From Bacteroidia bacterium (GTDB lineage Bacteria > Bacteroidota > Bacteroidia > Chitinophagales > Chitinophagaceae): a stretch of 64,000 nt of DNA. Of the stretch, positions 25,978 to 34,905 are shown one piece after another. The position numbers and the translations under genes were made by a program. Below the pieces are notes generated by a model. That model had not been told where the DNA came from. It saw only the letters and a list, made by a program, of their open reading frames with translations, and searched no databases. The stretch spans positions 203,356 through 267,355 of the forward strand of contig JAUICZ010000004.1 of assembly GCA_030429205.1 (NCBI GenBank). Reading direction: 5' to 3'. The stretch's first letter is position 1. Each line of letters begins with the position of its first letter.

Positions 25978-26011
25978 ACCATGTACAATTTTAATTGTTA
26001 AAAAATAATAC

Positions 26012-26254
26012 ATGAATATTTTCATTAGTGATACTGGTACTGGCGTTTCTAAAGAAAATATTAAGAACCTATTTTCAGAATTTGGTAGTGTTACATTGGT
26101 TGTAAGCAGTAAATATACACAAAGCAATAAAGAGTTCTGGTGGCTCATAATGACTGAACCATCAGACGCTAACAATGCAATACTTACACTGAATGGTTCA
26201 ATTTATCAGAATAATAAAATCTGTGTATCAAAAGCCCTGTTAACTGTTAGATAA
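26012..26254 (+). CDS. RRM-type RNA-binding protein
   Basis: An 80-residue protein with one RNA recognition motif: RNP2-like MNIFISD at the N-terminus, helix KENIKNLFSEFGSV, an RNP1-position strand with aromatic residues (EFWWLIM) and the second helix DANNAILTLNG. Bacteroidota carry several small single-RRM proteins that act as global RNA-binding factors. The RNP1 is degenerate, lacking the usual KGFGFV, and no Gly- or Arg-rich tail follows, so the protein is a minimal domain. It lies 34 bases after the winged-helix-like gene. Confidence 0.8.
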   Translation: MNIFISDTGTGVSKENIKNLFSEFGSVTLVVSSKYTQSNKEFWWLIMTEPSDANNAILTLNGSIYQNNKICVSKALLTVR

Positions 26255-26401
26255 AAGAGAAAAAGTACATTATCTTTTCACAATAATTTCAAGATATTAT
26301 ATTTCCCTTAACGTAAGAGTATGCTGATAACCATATAGTACTCGAACCAACTATAATTGAAAATAAGAGGTTTAGAAAACAGGGAAAATAGCAGAAGTAA
26401 C

Positions 26402-26435
26402 AAAGCCTCTGATAATCAGAGGCTTTTAATTTTTA
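26402..26435. terminator. intrinsic terminator, near-perfect 12-bp stem
   Basis: AAAGCCTCTGAT/ATCAGAGGCTTT with a minimal loop, followed on the plus strand by TAATTTTT. It lies between the RRM gene and the tRNA remnant and could act on both strands. Confidence 0.7.
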
Positions 26436-26437
26436 TG

Positions 26438-26483
26438 TGATTCGGATTGGATTCGAACCAATGGCCTACTGCTTAGCAGGCAT
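26438..26483 (-). other. orphan 3' half of a tRNA, possible attachment-site remnant
   Basis: On the minus strand this reads from a GCT-containing anticodon loop (CTGCTAA) through a perfect T arm (ATTGG-TTCGAAT-CCAAT) to an acceptor 3' strand CCGAATC and discriminator A. No D arm and no matching 5' acceptor strand (GATTCGG) lie upstream, so it cannot fold as a tRNA. Anticodon loop to 3' end is exactly the portion carried by many tRNA-targeting integrative elements. Confidence 0.65.
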
Positions 26484-26523
26484 CAACACTTCAATTTGTT
26501 TTACCTATGTTTTACCCAACAAA

Positions 26524-26552
26524 AAAAGCCAACTCTCACGAGTCGGCTTTTA
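26524..26552 (-). terminator. intrinsic terminator downstream of tRNA-Leu
   Basis: On the minus strand AAAAGCCGACTC-GTGA-GAGTTGGCTTTT forms a 12-bp stem with one G-T pair, followed by TTT. It is placed 8 bases after the 3' end of the tRNA-Leu gene. Confidence 0.75.
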
Positions 26553-26559
26553 ATTTCTG

Positions 26560-26645
26560 TGCCCCAGGCGGGACTTGAACCCGCACGGGCATTGCTGCCC
26601 ACAGGATTTTAAGTCCTGCGTGTCTACCAATTCCACCACCAGGGC
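26560..26645 (-). tRNA. tRNA-Leu(TAA)
   Basis: An 86-nt class II tRNA. The anticodon stem CAGGA/TCCTG encloses CTTAAAA with anticodon TAA, a long variable arm (TGGGCAGCAATGCCCGT) follows, the T arm is GCGGG-TTCAAGT-CCCGC, the discriminator is A and CCA is not encoded. Confidence 0.97.
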
Positions 26646-26664
26646 GCCTGGTACATTACTGTAC

Positions 26665-26698
26665 AAACAAAAAATTCCAAACCTAAGGTCTGGAATTT
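26665..26698 (-). terminator. intrinsic terminator downstream of tRNA-Gly
   Basis: On the minus strand AAATTCCAGACC-TTA-GGTTTGGAATTT is a 12-bp stem with one G-T pair, followed by TTTGTTTG. Confidence 0.7.
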
Positions 26699-26703
26699 CT
26701 TAG

Positions 26704-26776
26704 AGCGGAAGACGAGATTCGAACCCGCGACCCTCACCTTGGCAAGGTGATGCTCTACCAGCTGAGCTACTTCCGC
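26704..26776 (-). tRNA. tRNA-Gly(GCC)
   Basis: A 73-nt cloverleaf with a perfect GCGGAAG/CTTCCGC acceptor stem, D arm GCTCAGCTGGTAGAGC, anticodon stem TCACC/GGTGA with anticodon GCC, and discriminator T as in other tRNA-Gly. CCA is not encoded. Confidence 0.97.
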
Positions 26777-26911
26777 ATATCTGTTAAGAACTAGGGGAGT
26801 GCAAAGATAAAGCCTTCATTTCAAAAACCAAACAGATGAATACATATTTCTTTTTTTGACGGGAAACTATTTCTAATGTGAAAAATACCTCCATAATCTC
26901 CCATATCTCTT

Positions 26912-26919
26912 TACTTTTG
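26912..26919 (+). promoter_or_regulatory. -7 promoter box for ccmB
   Basis: TACTTTTG is an exact TAnnTTTG match ending only 7 bases before the ccmB ATG, which implies a nearly leaderless transcript. Confidence 0.45.
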
Positions 26920-26926
26920 CCAACAA

Positions 26927-27583
26927 ATGCAGAAAAGCCCGCTACTAACGCTGATATATAAAGATTTGCTGACTGAATGGAGGCAGAAGCACACATTCTT
27001 CGGAGTCTTATTATATGTAGGTGCTACAGTATTTATGGTGTATATGATGAGTGGCCAACCGGAAGCTAAAATATGGAACGCCCTGTTTTGGATCACACAG
27101 CTGTTTATTGCCGTTAACTCTATAGCTAAAAGCTTTCTGCAGGAGCACCCCAACCGCTTTAGATATTATTACACCTTGGTAAAACCCACACACTTTCTGA
27201 TTGCGAAAATGACCTACAGCACACTCTTAATGCTGCTGGTGAGCAGTATATCTTTACTACTGTTTAATATTATGCTGGGGGCACCAATACACCAGTTGGG
27301 TGTTTTCATTGGAGTTACTGCAGTGGGTAGCATCAGCCTGTCTGTTATGTTCACCTTTTTATCAGCTATTGCTGCAAGGGCACAAAACAATGCATCGCTT
27401 ATAGCCATTTTAGGTTTTCCTCTTGTAACCCCATTATTAATGATCTTAAGCAAGTTGGCAGTGAAAGCAATAGTTCCTGTATACCAACCCGGGTGGTGGA
27501 AATTACTACTTGTATTATCAGCGCTTGATATATTAATAATAATATTAGGTGTAATACTATTCCCCTTTCTGTGGCAGGAATGA
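26927..27583 (+). CDS. ccmB: haem exporter protein CcmB
   Basis: A 218-residue inner-membrane protein with six predicted transmembrane helices. The N-terminal LIYKDLLTEWRQKHTFFGVLLY is the CcmB signature region. With CcmC and CcmD it handles haem delivery to the chaperone CcmE for cytochrome c maturation. The ATPase gene ccmA is not adjacent, which is usual in Bacteroidota. ccmC follows 39 bases later and has its own -7 box. Confidence 0.93.
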   Translation: MQKSPLLTLIYKDLLTEWRQKHTFFGVLLYVGATVFMVYMMSGQPEAKIWNALFWITQLFIAVNSIAKSFLQEHPNRFRYYYTLVKPTHFLIAKMTYSTLLMLLVSSISLLLFNIMLGAPIHQLGVFIGVTAVGSISLSVMFTFLSAIAARAQNNASLIAILGFPLVTPLLMILSKLAVKAIVPVYQPGWWKLLLVLSALDILIIILGVILFPFLWQE

Positions 27584-27594
27584 TATATATCTGT

Positions 27595-27602
27595 TACATT
27601 TG
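27595..27602 (+). promoter_or_regulatory. -7 promoter box for ccmC
   Basis: TACATTTG matches TAnnTTTG exactly and ends 20 bases before the ccmC ATG, so ccmC may also be transcribed independently of ccmB. Confidence 0.45.
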
Positions 27603-27622
27603 CTAAAATTTATAATACAGCT

Positions 27623-28306
27623 ATGCGAAAATCCTGGTGGAAAGTCGCCTGTGTTTTACTACTTGCTTACGCACTCATAGGGGGGCTATTAATGCCTGTC
27701 CCTGCTCGTCATATCTTAAATGAAACCATACGAAACTTGTACTACCACGTACCCATGTGGTTTACAATGATAATACTCTTTGCAGCCGGCTTTGGGTACT
27801 CTATTGCATATCTTTCCAGCAACAAACTGGAACATGATATTTATGCTGCAGGCTTTACGAAGGTGGGCATTGTGTTCAGCATACTTGGCATGCTAACAGG
27901 TATGGAGTGGGCAGAGTATACTTGGGGAGAGCCTTGGAGTAACGACCCTAAACAGCTAGGCACTGCTATATCTATGCTCATATATTTTGCCTACCTTATT
28001 TTACGCGGCGGGTTGAGTGATGAAGAGAAACGTGCTAAGATAGGTGCCGTATACAACATATTTGCTTTTGCATTGATGATACCTTTAATTTGGGTATTGC
28101 CTAGAATGGTAGATTCATTGCATCCGGGTAATGGCGGTAACCCTGCTTTTAACCAATACGACTTAAATAGCAATATGAGGATAGTATTCTACCCTGCCGT
28201 TATAGGATGGATACTATTGGGCGTGTGGGTCAGCAGTTTGAAAATAAGAATAGATCTTATACAGCATAAAAGAGATAACGACTTTTCGATAAATACTAAT
28301 AGTTAA
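27623..28306 (+). CDS. ccmC: cytochrome c biogenesis protein CcmC
   Basis: A 227-residue, six-helix haem-handling protein. The periplasmic tryptophan-rich loop is present in the Bacteroidota form (EYTWGEPWSNDPKQLG), flanked by the conserved haem-ligand histidines in YYHVP and SLHPGNGG. It binds haem in the outer leaflet and passes it to CcmE. It is followed after 5 bases by the ccmD-like gene. Confidence 0.93.
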   Translation: MRKSWWKVACVLLLAYALIGGLLMPVPARHILNETIRNLYYHVPMWFTMIILFAAGFGYSIAYLSSNKLEHDIYAAGFTKVGIVFSILGMLTGMEWAEYTWGEPWSNDPKQLGTAISMLIYFAYLILRGGLSDEEKRAKIGAVYNIFAFALMIPLIWVLPRMVDSLHPGNGGNPAFNQYDLNSNMRIVFYPAVIGWILLGVWVSSLKIRIDLIQHKRDNDFSINTNS

Positions 28307-28311
28307 TAACT

Positions 28312-28518
28312 ATGCGTAAAACAACCTTATTAGCTTGGGTAATATTAATATTCAATAGCTTTGTAGCAACCGCACAGGAAAACTCACCTGAAATGGCTGA
28401 AACAATGCGATCTAACGGTAAAATATACGTTGTAGTTTTAGTATTAGCCACTATCTTTGTTGGAATTATTGCGTACCTGTTCAGACTGGAGCGCAGGATC
28501 AAAAAAATGGAACAATAA
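28312..28518 (+). CDS. ccmD: CcmD-like small membrane protein
   Basis: A 68-residue protein with an N-terminal hydrophobic signal-like segment and a second transmembrane helix (IYVVVLVLATIFVGIIAYLF) followed by a charged tail (RLERRIKKMEQ), the hallmark of CcmD. CcmD releases holo-CcmE from the CcmABC complex. The assignment rests on size, topology and position directly after ccmC. Confidence 0.82.
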   Translation: MRKTTLLAWVILIFNSFVATAQENSPEMAETMRSNGKIYVVVLVLATIFVGIIAYLFRLERRIKKMEQ

Positions 28519-28548
28519 TATCAGTATCATTTCTTAACTAAACTCAAT

Positions 28549-29964
28549 ATGGGAGGAGCAAAGAACTACAGTTTCTTCGCAGAAGTTGAACGCAACTTCG
28601 ACAAGGCAGCAAAATTTACGAGGTTTGACCCAGGTATACTGGAACAAATAAAAGCCTGTAACTCTGTTTACAGAATGAAATTCCCGGTTCGTATTAACGA
28701 TAAAATAGAAGTTGTAGAAGCTTACCGTGTACAACACTCGCACCACAAGCTACCATGTAAAGGTGGTATACGCTACAACATCAATGTAAACCAGGATGAG
28801 GTAATGGCGCTTGCCGCGTTGATGACTTACAAATGTGCTATCGTAAATGTTCCTTTCGGAGGAGCTAAAGGTGGTATTAAAATAGACCCTAAGAAGTATA
28901 CCGAATTCGAGATGGAGAAGATCACTCGTAGGTATGCATCTGAGTTGGTTAAGAAAAACTTCATCGGACCGGGTACTGACGTTCCTGCTCCTGACTATGG
29001 TTCGGGCGCGAGGGAAATGAGCTGGATCGCTGATACTTATGCTTCTTACAAGCCGGGCGAAGTAGACTCTCTTGGTTGTGTTACAGGTAAGCCTATCACA
29101 CAAGGCGGTGTACGCGGTCGTACAGAGGCTACCGGTTTAGGTACTTTCTATGGTATCCGCGAGATGTGCTCTGTAGAAGAAGACATGAAGAAGCTGGGAC
29201 TTACAGCAGGGCTTGAGGGTAAAAAGGTTATCGTACAAGGCTTGGGTAATGTAGGTTACCATGCAGCTAAATTCTTCTACGAAGGGGGCGCTACCATTGT
29301 TGGTCTTGCTGAGTACGAAGGTGCTATTTATGATGAGAATGGTCTTGACCCTGATAAGGTTGTCGCTCACCGTAAAGAAACTAAGAGCATACTTAACTAC
29401 CCGGGCGCAACTAATATTGAAAATAGCTCAGAGGCATTAGAAATGCCTTGTGATATATTGATACCGGCAGCGCTGGAAAACGTGATCAACGCTACAAATG
29501 CAGACCGCATACAAGCTAAGATCATCGGAGAGGCAGCAAACGGACCTCTTTCTCCTGAAGCTGATGCCATCCTTCTTAAGAAGGGTTGCATGATCGTTCC
29601 GGATATGTACCTGAATGCAGGTGGTGTGATCGTATCTTACTTTGAGTGGTTGAAGAACTTAAGCCACGTTCGTTTCGGACGTATGGATAAGCGTTTCTCT
29701 GAAAACCAAAACACTCAAATATTAGCTGCGGTTGAAAACCTGACCGGTAAGAAAGTAACTGACATCGAGCGTCGTCAATTATCTCATGGCCCACACGAGG
29801 TAGATCTTGTATACTCTGGTTTAGAGGATACCATGATCGATTCTTACCACGAGATCCGCGAGATGATGTTACAACTAGGTACCAACGATATGCGTACTGC
29901 AGCTTTTGTTGTGTCTATCAACAAAGTAGGTGTGGCATACGAAGAGTTAGGTATCTTCCCTTAG
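28549..29964 (+). CDS. Glu/Leu/Phe/Val dehydrogenase (glutamate dehydrogenase)
   Basis: A 471-residue hexameric-type amino-acid dehydrogenase that interconverts glutamate and 2-oxoglutarate with ammonium. The substrate domain has KGGIRY (71-76), the conserved K95 and PFGGAKGG (102-109); the Rossmann domain has [12 protein letters not shown]; the C-terminal part contains [12 protein letters not shown]. It is longer than the 410-420 residues typical of small GDHs, with extra C-terminal segments. Cofactor preference is not settled by sequence. Codon use is visibly more biased than in neighbours, consistent with high expression. A TTCG-loop terminator follows. Confidence 0.93.
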   Translation: MGGAKNYSFFAEVERNFDKAAKFTRFDPGILEQIKACNSVYRMKFPVRINDKIEVVEAYRVQHSHHKLPCKGGIRYNINVNQDEVMALAALMTYKCAIVNVPFGGAKGGIKIDPKKYTEFEMEKITRRYASELVKKNFIGPGTDVPAPDYGSGAREMSWIADTYASYKPGEVDSLGCVTGKPITQGGVRGRTEATGLGTFYGIREMCSVEEDMKKLGLTAGLEGKKVIVQGLGNVGYHAAKFFYEGGATIVGLAEYEGAIYDENGLDPDKVVAHRKETKSILNYPGATNIENSSEALEMPCDILIPAALENVINATNADRIQAKIIGEAANGPLSPEADAILLKKGCMIVPDMYLNAGGVIVSYFEWLKNLSHVRFGRMDKRFSENQNTQILAAVENLTGKKVTDIERRQLSHGPHEVDLVYSGLEDTMIDSYHEIREMMLQLGTNDMRTAAFVVSINKVGVAYEELGIFP

Positions 29965-29990
29965 TAGATCTTAATCATTGTCTATATACA

Positions 29991-30017
29991 AAGGCTGCCT
30001 TCGGGTGGCCTTTTTTA
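29991..30017 (+). terminator. intrinsic terminator after glutamate dehydrogenase
   Basis: AAGGCTGCC-TTCG-GGTGGCCTT with a stable TTCG tetraloop and two G-T pairs, followed by TTTT. It overlaps the very end of the convergent gene. Confidence 0.85.
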
Positions 30018-30734
30018 TTCCAGCAGGTTAAGCTTTTGGAGCTTTGTTTGAGCAGTGCTCTCTCCTACTTTTAATAGCTCGCTCAATTGCTCCTGAGAGA
30101 TGGTATTTGTTTCAAATTGTTTCGGAATTGATGATTTCTTATCGGACTCCACGATCTCGGTGCTCGTTTGTTGTGTTTTTGAAGTTTTTTCATCAAAGTT
30201 TTCTTGTTGCTCTTCGTTACGATGCAGTTCCTCTTCAATCTCTGAATAGAAAATACCCGTTCGTTCTGCCTCAACACCTTGCACCTCTTGTTTTTGAACA
30301 TGCACATGACCTACATGACTATTTACCTGGTGTTTATAATGCCCTGCCAGTTTACTGTCAACATCTATAGCCTTGAGTATCTGGTTGAAGTTGGGCCGCT
30401 GCAGTATAGTACACATATTGCAGTTCTTACCTTTGGTATGCTGTTCTATCAACGCATCGCCATTGGCGATCTGTGCCAGTATCTCGCGCTTACGCTGTAT
30501 GGTCAGTAGTTCCTGTTTCAACTCAGCCCTCAACTCGGCTTCTACCTCGTAACGAATACGGTTTTGAGCTGCCTCTATGGCTTCTCTTATTTCAGGCTTT
30601 CGTAATAGCCTGTTGGCCGCTGAGATGATGACATCAGGGTCTGCACTGGGGTTTTCATAAGCTGTTTTGTAAGCGATGATTTTATCGCCATAGCGCAGGA
30701 ATTCGGTAATAAACCGTTGCTGTTTCAAATTCAT
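30015..30734 (-). CDS. orphan phage terminase small subunit-like protein
   Basis: A 239-residue protein whose first 60 residues (LKQQRFITEFLRYGDKIIAYKTAYENP, then ANRLLRKPEIREAI) match the helix-turn-helix DNA-binding domain of phage terminase small subunits. The middle is a charged coiled coil (EAELRAELKQELLTIQRKREIL) followed by CNMC, and the C-terminus is an acidic, Gln/Ser/Thr-rich disordered tail. No large terminase, portal or other phage gene is nearby, so it is a domesticated or stranded DNA-binding protein rather than a packaging component. A -7 box lies 77 bases upstream. Confidence 0.75.
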   Translation of the reverse strand: MNLKQQRFITEFLRYGDKIIAYKTAYENPSADPDVIISAANRLLRKPEIREAIEAAQNRIRYEVEAELRAELKQELLTIQRKREILAQIANGDALIEQHTKGKNCNMCTILQRPNFNQILKAIDVDSKLAGHYKHQVNSHVGHVHVQKQEVQGVEAERTGIFYSEIEEELHRNEEQQENFDEKTSKTQQTSTEIVESDKKSSIPKQFETNTISQEQLSELLKVGESTAQTKLQKLNLLE

Positions 30735-30810
30735 AGTGATATGGTTTAAAGAGCCTCTCCTTCCCTCCTCTCCAAATGAAAGGTGACTTTTGAGGCATTA
30801 TTTACTATGG

Positions 30811-30818
30811 CAAATATA
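30811..30818 (-). promoter_or_regulatory. -7 promoter box for the terminase-like gene
   Basis: The minus strand reads TATATTTG, an exact TAnnTTTG match, 77 bases upstream of the ATG. Confidence 0.45.
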
Positions 30819-30871
30819 CAACAATAGAACCAAATATCACACAATTAGAAAACAACCTGCACTATTCAGTA

Positions 30872-33800
30872 CTACCTTTTCATCACTTTAGTTTGGTAAC
30901 GGTTGTTGATCCTGATGATATACATACCGTTAGCAAGATTACTCATATCTACAGTACATGCTTTTTTAGCAGGCTCTGCTACTTGCATCACCACACCCAC
31001 TAAGTTTACTACCTCTACCTTATGTATCGGGTCTGCTGCATTTATATACAGAAGCCCGTCTACAGGGTTAGGGTATACAGACATTTGCTGCTGAGCTATA
31101 CTGCTGACACCGGCCGGAAACACAGATAGCTTTGCACCATTTGTATATGCCGGGCAAGCTGCCTGTGCTACCACACATCTGAACAGATGATTATTATTAG
31201 CAGCCGAGATATTGGACACAGTAAGCGTATTTGTAGCCGTACCAATATATTGACCGCCGTCAGATATATCGTTAAAGCCGGAACCTGTATTTACCTGCCA
31301 TTGGTAAGTCAGGGCAGTACCCGTTGCCGAGCATGTAAACATCGCAGTTTTACCAACATTCAAGCCCAGGTCTGATGGTTGTGTATTTACAGATGGCGGT
31401 TGGTTAACCGTTACTGTTATTGCATTACTGGTTACAGTATCTTTTACATAACATGCGGCAGCAGGGGCTATAATATCACAGGTAACAACATCGTTATTGG
31501 CAGGGGTATAAGTATACGTTAATGTATTGATGCTGTTAATTGAACCATTTACTTTCCATACATACACTGCACCTGTCGCTATATTTCCTGTTGCTGTAAA
31601 AGTATCTGGTATAGATATACAAGGCACAGGATTACTGCTGGCTGTAATAGATATTTTAGCAGTATCTGGTACTAATGTTGTTAACGTAATAGAGTTACTC
31701 GTATCATGGTCAGGCTCATAGCAGCCTGTAAGTGTAGCCGTAGCTATGCACTCAACCGCATCATTTGCCAAAGGCGAGTATGAATAACTGTCTGCCGTAG
31801 CACCTGTTACATTGCTACCATTCACCCTCCACTGATATGTTGCGCCAGTTATGTTAACAGATGAGGTAAACGTATCTGCATCGCCCGGGCAAAGTGGATT
31901 AGCACTAGCTGTAATAGTGACATTCACTGCTGTATCTGCATGTACGGTAATAGCAGAGTCTAACACCATAGAATCTACTGTATAACAACCGGACAAAGCT
32001 TTAAAAGTACAGGACACAACATCTCCATTAGCAGGCACATAACTAAAGGTATCTACATTTGCGCCCACATTTGTGCTCCCCACCTTCCATTGGTAGCTAA
32101 TGTCCATTATATTGGTACCCGTAGTAAAATGCACACTATCTCCGCTACATACAGTATCGGCACTCACCATTAATGTATTAGAGGTGGTAGTAGCAGCATT
32201 CACTTTAAAAACTATTTCATTACTCACTGCACTTGTATCGAAGCTGCACCCACCTTGAGGCACTGTAATAATACAGGTAAGCGTATCATTATCATCAGGA
32301 GTAAATGTAAACGTAGCATTTGTACCTGATTGTGCTGTATCATTTATCCTCCACTCGTAGCTGGCGTTAGATATTGCCGTTGTAGCTGTAGCGGTAACAC
32401 TGGCACCTGCACACACCGTATCATCGCTGGCAGTGATACTAACACTTGCAGGAGAAAAGTCACTCAGATCAAATCTGGCAAAGTATTGTGTATTTCTTAC
32501 CGAAGAGCTTCCCATATCTTCGTCCCAGAACTTCCCTGTGACTAAAATAGTATCTCCATACGTCACAACATCTTTTAGTGTTCCGAACAATATAGACGGA
32601 TGCCATGCAGGAGACGCTGCAGCCGTTGCAGTATCTATCAGGTTTATTTGAGAATATAGATTACCACCACTTAGTATATACTGGTTACCCATCAACATCA
32701 ACTTGTTTTTATACGAGTAAACCGTTGGCCATGAGATATTTTGCAATGCAGTGTTACCCAAGCTCCAAGACGCTAAACCATTAGTACTTGTATCTATTTT
32801 AGCATAGTTATTAATGGATGTAGTATTGAAGCCGGTAAAGTTTCCTGCAACATATAATGAATTACCAAAAGGCTGTATTTTAGTAACACGATTGTTAAAC
32901 GGATAGAAATGATTCGATGAGTTAGAAAAGTCGTAGTGTTGCATGCCTACATAAGAGGAAGAAGAGTTAAACAGATCCCCACCAAAATACACTCTACTAC
33001 CCATAAAAGATATAGCATATACCCTTTTAGTAGCATTAGAGTAAGAGGCTGGAGTCCATGTATCAATAACACCGGATGTTTTGTTTACCCTTACTATAGC
33101 TTCGTGGTTGCCATTGTACACAAATTCAAACCGTCCGCCTATGTATGCATAGTTACCATTTGTTTTTATTACTGTTACAGAAGCAAATGTTCCACTAACG
33201 TTCAGCGGGTTCCAGTTGGTAAGCGCATAATTATTCGCAATGCTAAAACTGGCAGCATATTTTCTGGACACACCATCTATTTGGTCAAACACTCCCCCGA
33301 CATACACAATACCATTATCTACAGCTATTGTATTCATTCTATAGCTGTTGAATGTAGACGAAGATGTAGGTGTATTTCGTGGAGTAGGTTTGAAATTAGG
33401 CAATAGCTTATTGTTCTTAATATCAATGGCAGCCAGCCCGCTTCTTTGCGCTCCTTTTATTCCATTAAATTCACCACCAAAGTAAATGTTACCACCCCAG
33501 GCCTGTACTGTTCGTACAATTGTGGTAATGCTATCCATGCCTGCATCAAAACTCTTTAATGTAGCTGTTGCTCCTGTATCTACAACTGCTACTCCAGGTC
33601 TTAACTGAGCGTTCACTCTTGTAAATTGTCCTCCGAGAATAATGCTCGAATCACTGGTTGCAATTGAATGCACCCAACCAGCAACATTAGGATCCCAACT
33701 GGTAGTGTTTCCCGTTGCAGTATCCAGCGCAGCGGCACCGGCTCTGTTGATGTTATTCACCTTATCAAAGGTGCCTACTATATATAGTTTACCTCCAACA

Positions 33801-34738
33801 AGCACCATATCTCTTATCGGGTAATTATTGACATCATGAATATTAGGGTTGAAGGATGTAACGTTTCCTGTATTCTTATCAATGACAGCAAGGTGCCTTC
33901 TGGTGGTTCCGCCAATAGAGGTAAAACGCCCACCTGTATACACTTTGTTTCCGTCTATAATAAACTTGTTAACCTGAAAGCCTGACAAACCCGGGTTAAA
34001 GCTGGTAACATTACCCGAACTTATCTGTACCGCACCTATTTTACTTCTTGAGCTGGAGCCTAATGTAGAAAAGGTACCACCTACATATATATTAGTACCG
34101 TCTGACGCTAGCGCTGTTACTTTATTATTTGCACCGGGGTTCCAAGAGCTACTCAAGTTACCTGTACTTAAAGAAAAGGCTGCCAGATTATTTCTTGTCT
34201 GTCCGTTTATTTGATAAAAGCTTCCGCCTATGTATACGGTATTACCCTCTACTACCAATGCTTCAGGGTAATTATTTATGCTGGCTGGTAACATCTGCTG
34301 AATTTCCAGCTTACCTACCTGCCCTGTAGAGGTGATGTGTGCTAAATGGTAACGATCAGAGTCTCCAACTTTGGTAAAATCACCTGCTATTACCCAACCG
34401 CCGTTTCCATCGGGTGCAGATGCCATTACCTTTCCGTTAGCCCTTGGCCAACTGTAGTGGCCTACCATATCTCCATTTGATTCTTTAAGCCGAGCAAACT
34501 TTCCCGTGTTTTTACCTACATATACAAAGTTCCCTGCGAAATAAACCGTATCGTTATACTTCGCCATAGATATCTGACCGTCAGAATATACCAAGCCTCC
34601 AGTTGAAACATTACCTACAAATGCAAAATGCAGACTATCGTGTGCAAGGGAAATAGAGTCGCATTGAGCTTTTAGTGTATACGGAAAAAAGAATATTGCA
34701 AATAGCAAGACAAGGGTTGAGGGTCTCAAATTTCTCAT
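30872..34738 (-). CDS. large secreted protein, beta-propeller-like plus Ig/PKD-like repeats, type IX sorting domain
   Basis: A 1288-residue exported protein with a signal peptide (TLVLLFAIFFFPYTLKA). Residues 40-760 are a series of about 45-55-residue repeats of the form 'VYVGGxF...xxNxxxxAxxxTGNxxSW', as in delta-60/DUF5122 beta-propellers. Residues 765-1115 are four or five tandem PKD-like repeats of about 85 residues, each with a C-[AS]-G-D-S/C-P-G-D type loop and a YxWKVNG strand, and an Ig-like domain follows. The C-terminal 70 residues (SVYPNPVDGLLYIN to the basic end) are a type IX secretion sorting domain. It is therefore surface-exposed or released; the function is unknown. Confidence 0.9.
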   Translation of the reverse strand: MRNLRPSTLVLLFAIFFFPYTLKAQCDSISLAHDSLHFAFVGNVSTGGLVYSDGQISMAKYNDTVYFAGNFVYVGKNTGKFARLKESNGDMVGHYSWPRANGKVMASAPDGNGGWVIAGDFTKVGDSDRYHLAHITSTGQVGKLEIQQMLPASINNYPEALVVEGNTVYIGGSFYQINGQTRNNLAAFSLSTGNLSSSWNPGANNKVTALASDGTNIYVGGTFSTLGSSSRSKIGAVQISSGNVTSFNPGLSGFQVNKFIIDGNKVYTGGRFTSIGGTTRRHLAVIDKNTGNVTSFNPNIHDVNNYPIRDMVLVGGKLYIVGTFDKVNNINRAGAAALDTATGNTTSWDPNVAGWVHSIATSDSSIILGGQFTRVNAQLRPGVAVVDTGATATLKSFDAGMDSITTIVRTVQAWGGNIYFGGEFNGIKGAQRSGLAAIDIKNNKLLPNFKPTPRNTPTSSSTFNSYRMNTIAVDNGIVYVGGVFDQIDGVSRKYAASFSIANNYALTNWNPLNVSGTFASVTVIKTNGNYAYIGGRFEFVYNGNHEAIVRVNKTSGVIDTWTPASYSNATKRVYAISFMGSRVYFGGDLFNSSSSYVGMQHYDFSNSSNHFYPFNNRVTKIQPFGNSLYVAGNFTGFNTTSINNYAKIDTSTNGLASWSLGNTALQNISWPTVYSYKNKLMLMGNQYILSGGNLYSQINLIDTATAAASPAWHPSILFGTLKDVVTYGDTILVTGKFWDEDMGSSSVRNTQYFARFDLSDFSPASVSITASDDTVCAGASVTATATTAISNASYEWRINDTAQSGTNATFTFTPDDNDTLTCIITVPQGGCSFDTSAVSNEIVFKVNAATTTSNTLMVSADTVCSGDSVHFTTGTNIMDISYQWKVGSTNVGANVDTFSYVPANGDVVSCTFKALSGCYTVDSMVLDSAITVHADTAVNVTITASANPLCPGDADTFTSSVNITGATYQWRVNGSNVTGATADSYSYSPLANDAVECIATATLTGCYEPDHDTSNSITLTTLVPDTAKISITASSNPVPCISIPDTFTATGNIATGAVYVWKVNGSINSINTLTYTYTPANNDVVTCDIIAPAAACYVKDTVTSNAITVTVNQPPSVNTQPSDLGLNVGKTAMFTCSATGTALTYQWQVNTGSGFNDISDGGQYIGTATNTLTVSNISAANNNHLFRCVVAQAACPAYTNGAKLSVFPAGVSSIAQQQMSVYPNPVDGLLYINAADPIHKVEVVNLVGVVMQVAEPAKKACTVDMSNLANGMYIIRINNRYQTKVMKR

Positions 34739-34782
34739 ATTATAGTTTATAGATATTTCAGTTTATAGATACTTCGGTGGCA

Positions 34783-34790
34783 CAAAGGTA
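34783..34790 (-). promoter_or_regulatory. -7 promoter box for the large secreted protein
   Basis: The minus strand reads TACCTTTG, matching TAnnTTTG, 45 bases before the ATG. Confidence 0.45.
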
Positions 34791-34879
34791 TAGTTTTTAC
34801 ATTAAACGCTTTATTACCATTGGATTACACTTAAGTATATAAACCTCAAATACGATATATACACTTCCCATCTATTATA

Positions 34880-34887
34880 TACCTTTG
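34880..34887 (+). promoter_or_regulatory. -7 promoter box for ftcD
   Basis: TACCTTTG is an exact match ending 18 bases before the ftcD ATG. The TTG that could be mistaken for an earlier start of ftcD lies inside this box. Confidence 0.55.
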
Positions 34888-34905
34888 CCCACAAACAAAA
34901 TACTC

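Noticed and set aside
26438..26483. A functional tRNA-Ser(GCT)
   Set aside because: The D arm and 5' acceptor strand are missing upstream, and the anticodon stem has a mismatch; only a 3' half exists.
30015..30734. Start of a prophage
   Set aside because: No large terminase, capsid, tail, lysis or integrase gene is near; the flanks are core genes.
32936..33406. 156-codon open frame opposite the large secreted protein
   Set aside because: It mirrors the repeat-containing coding strand; the translation is Cys/Tyr/Ser-rich without features.
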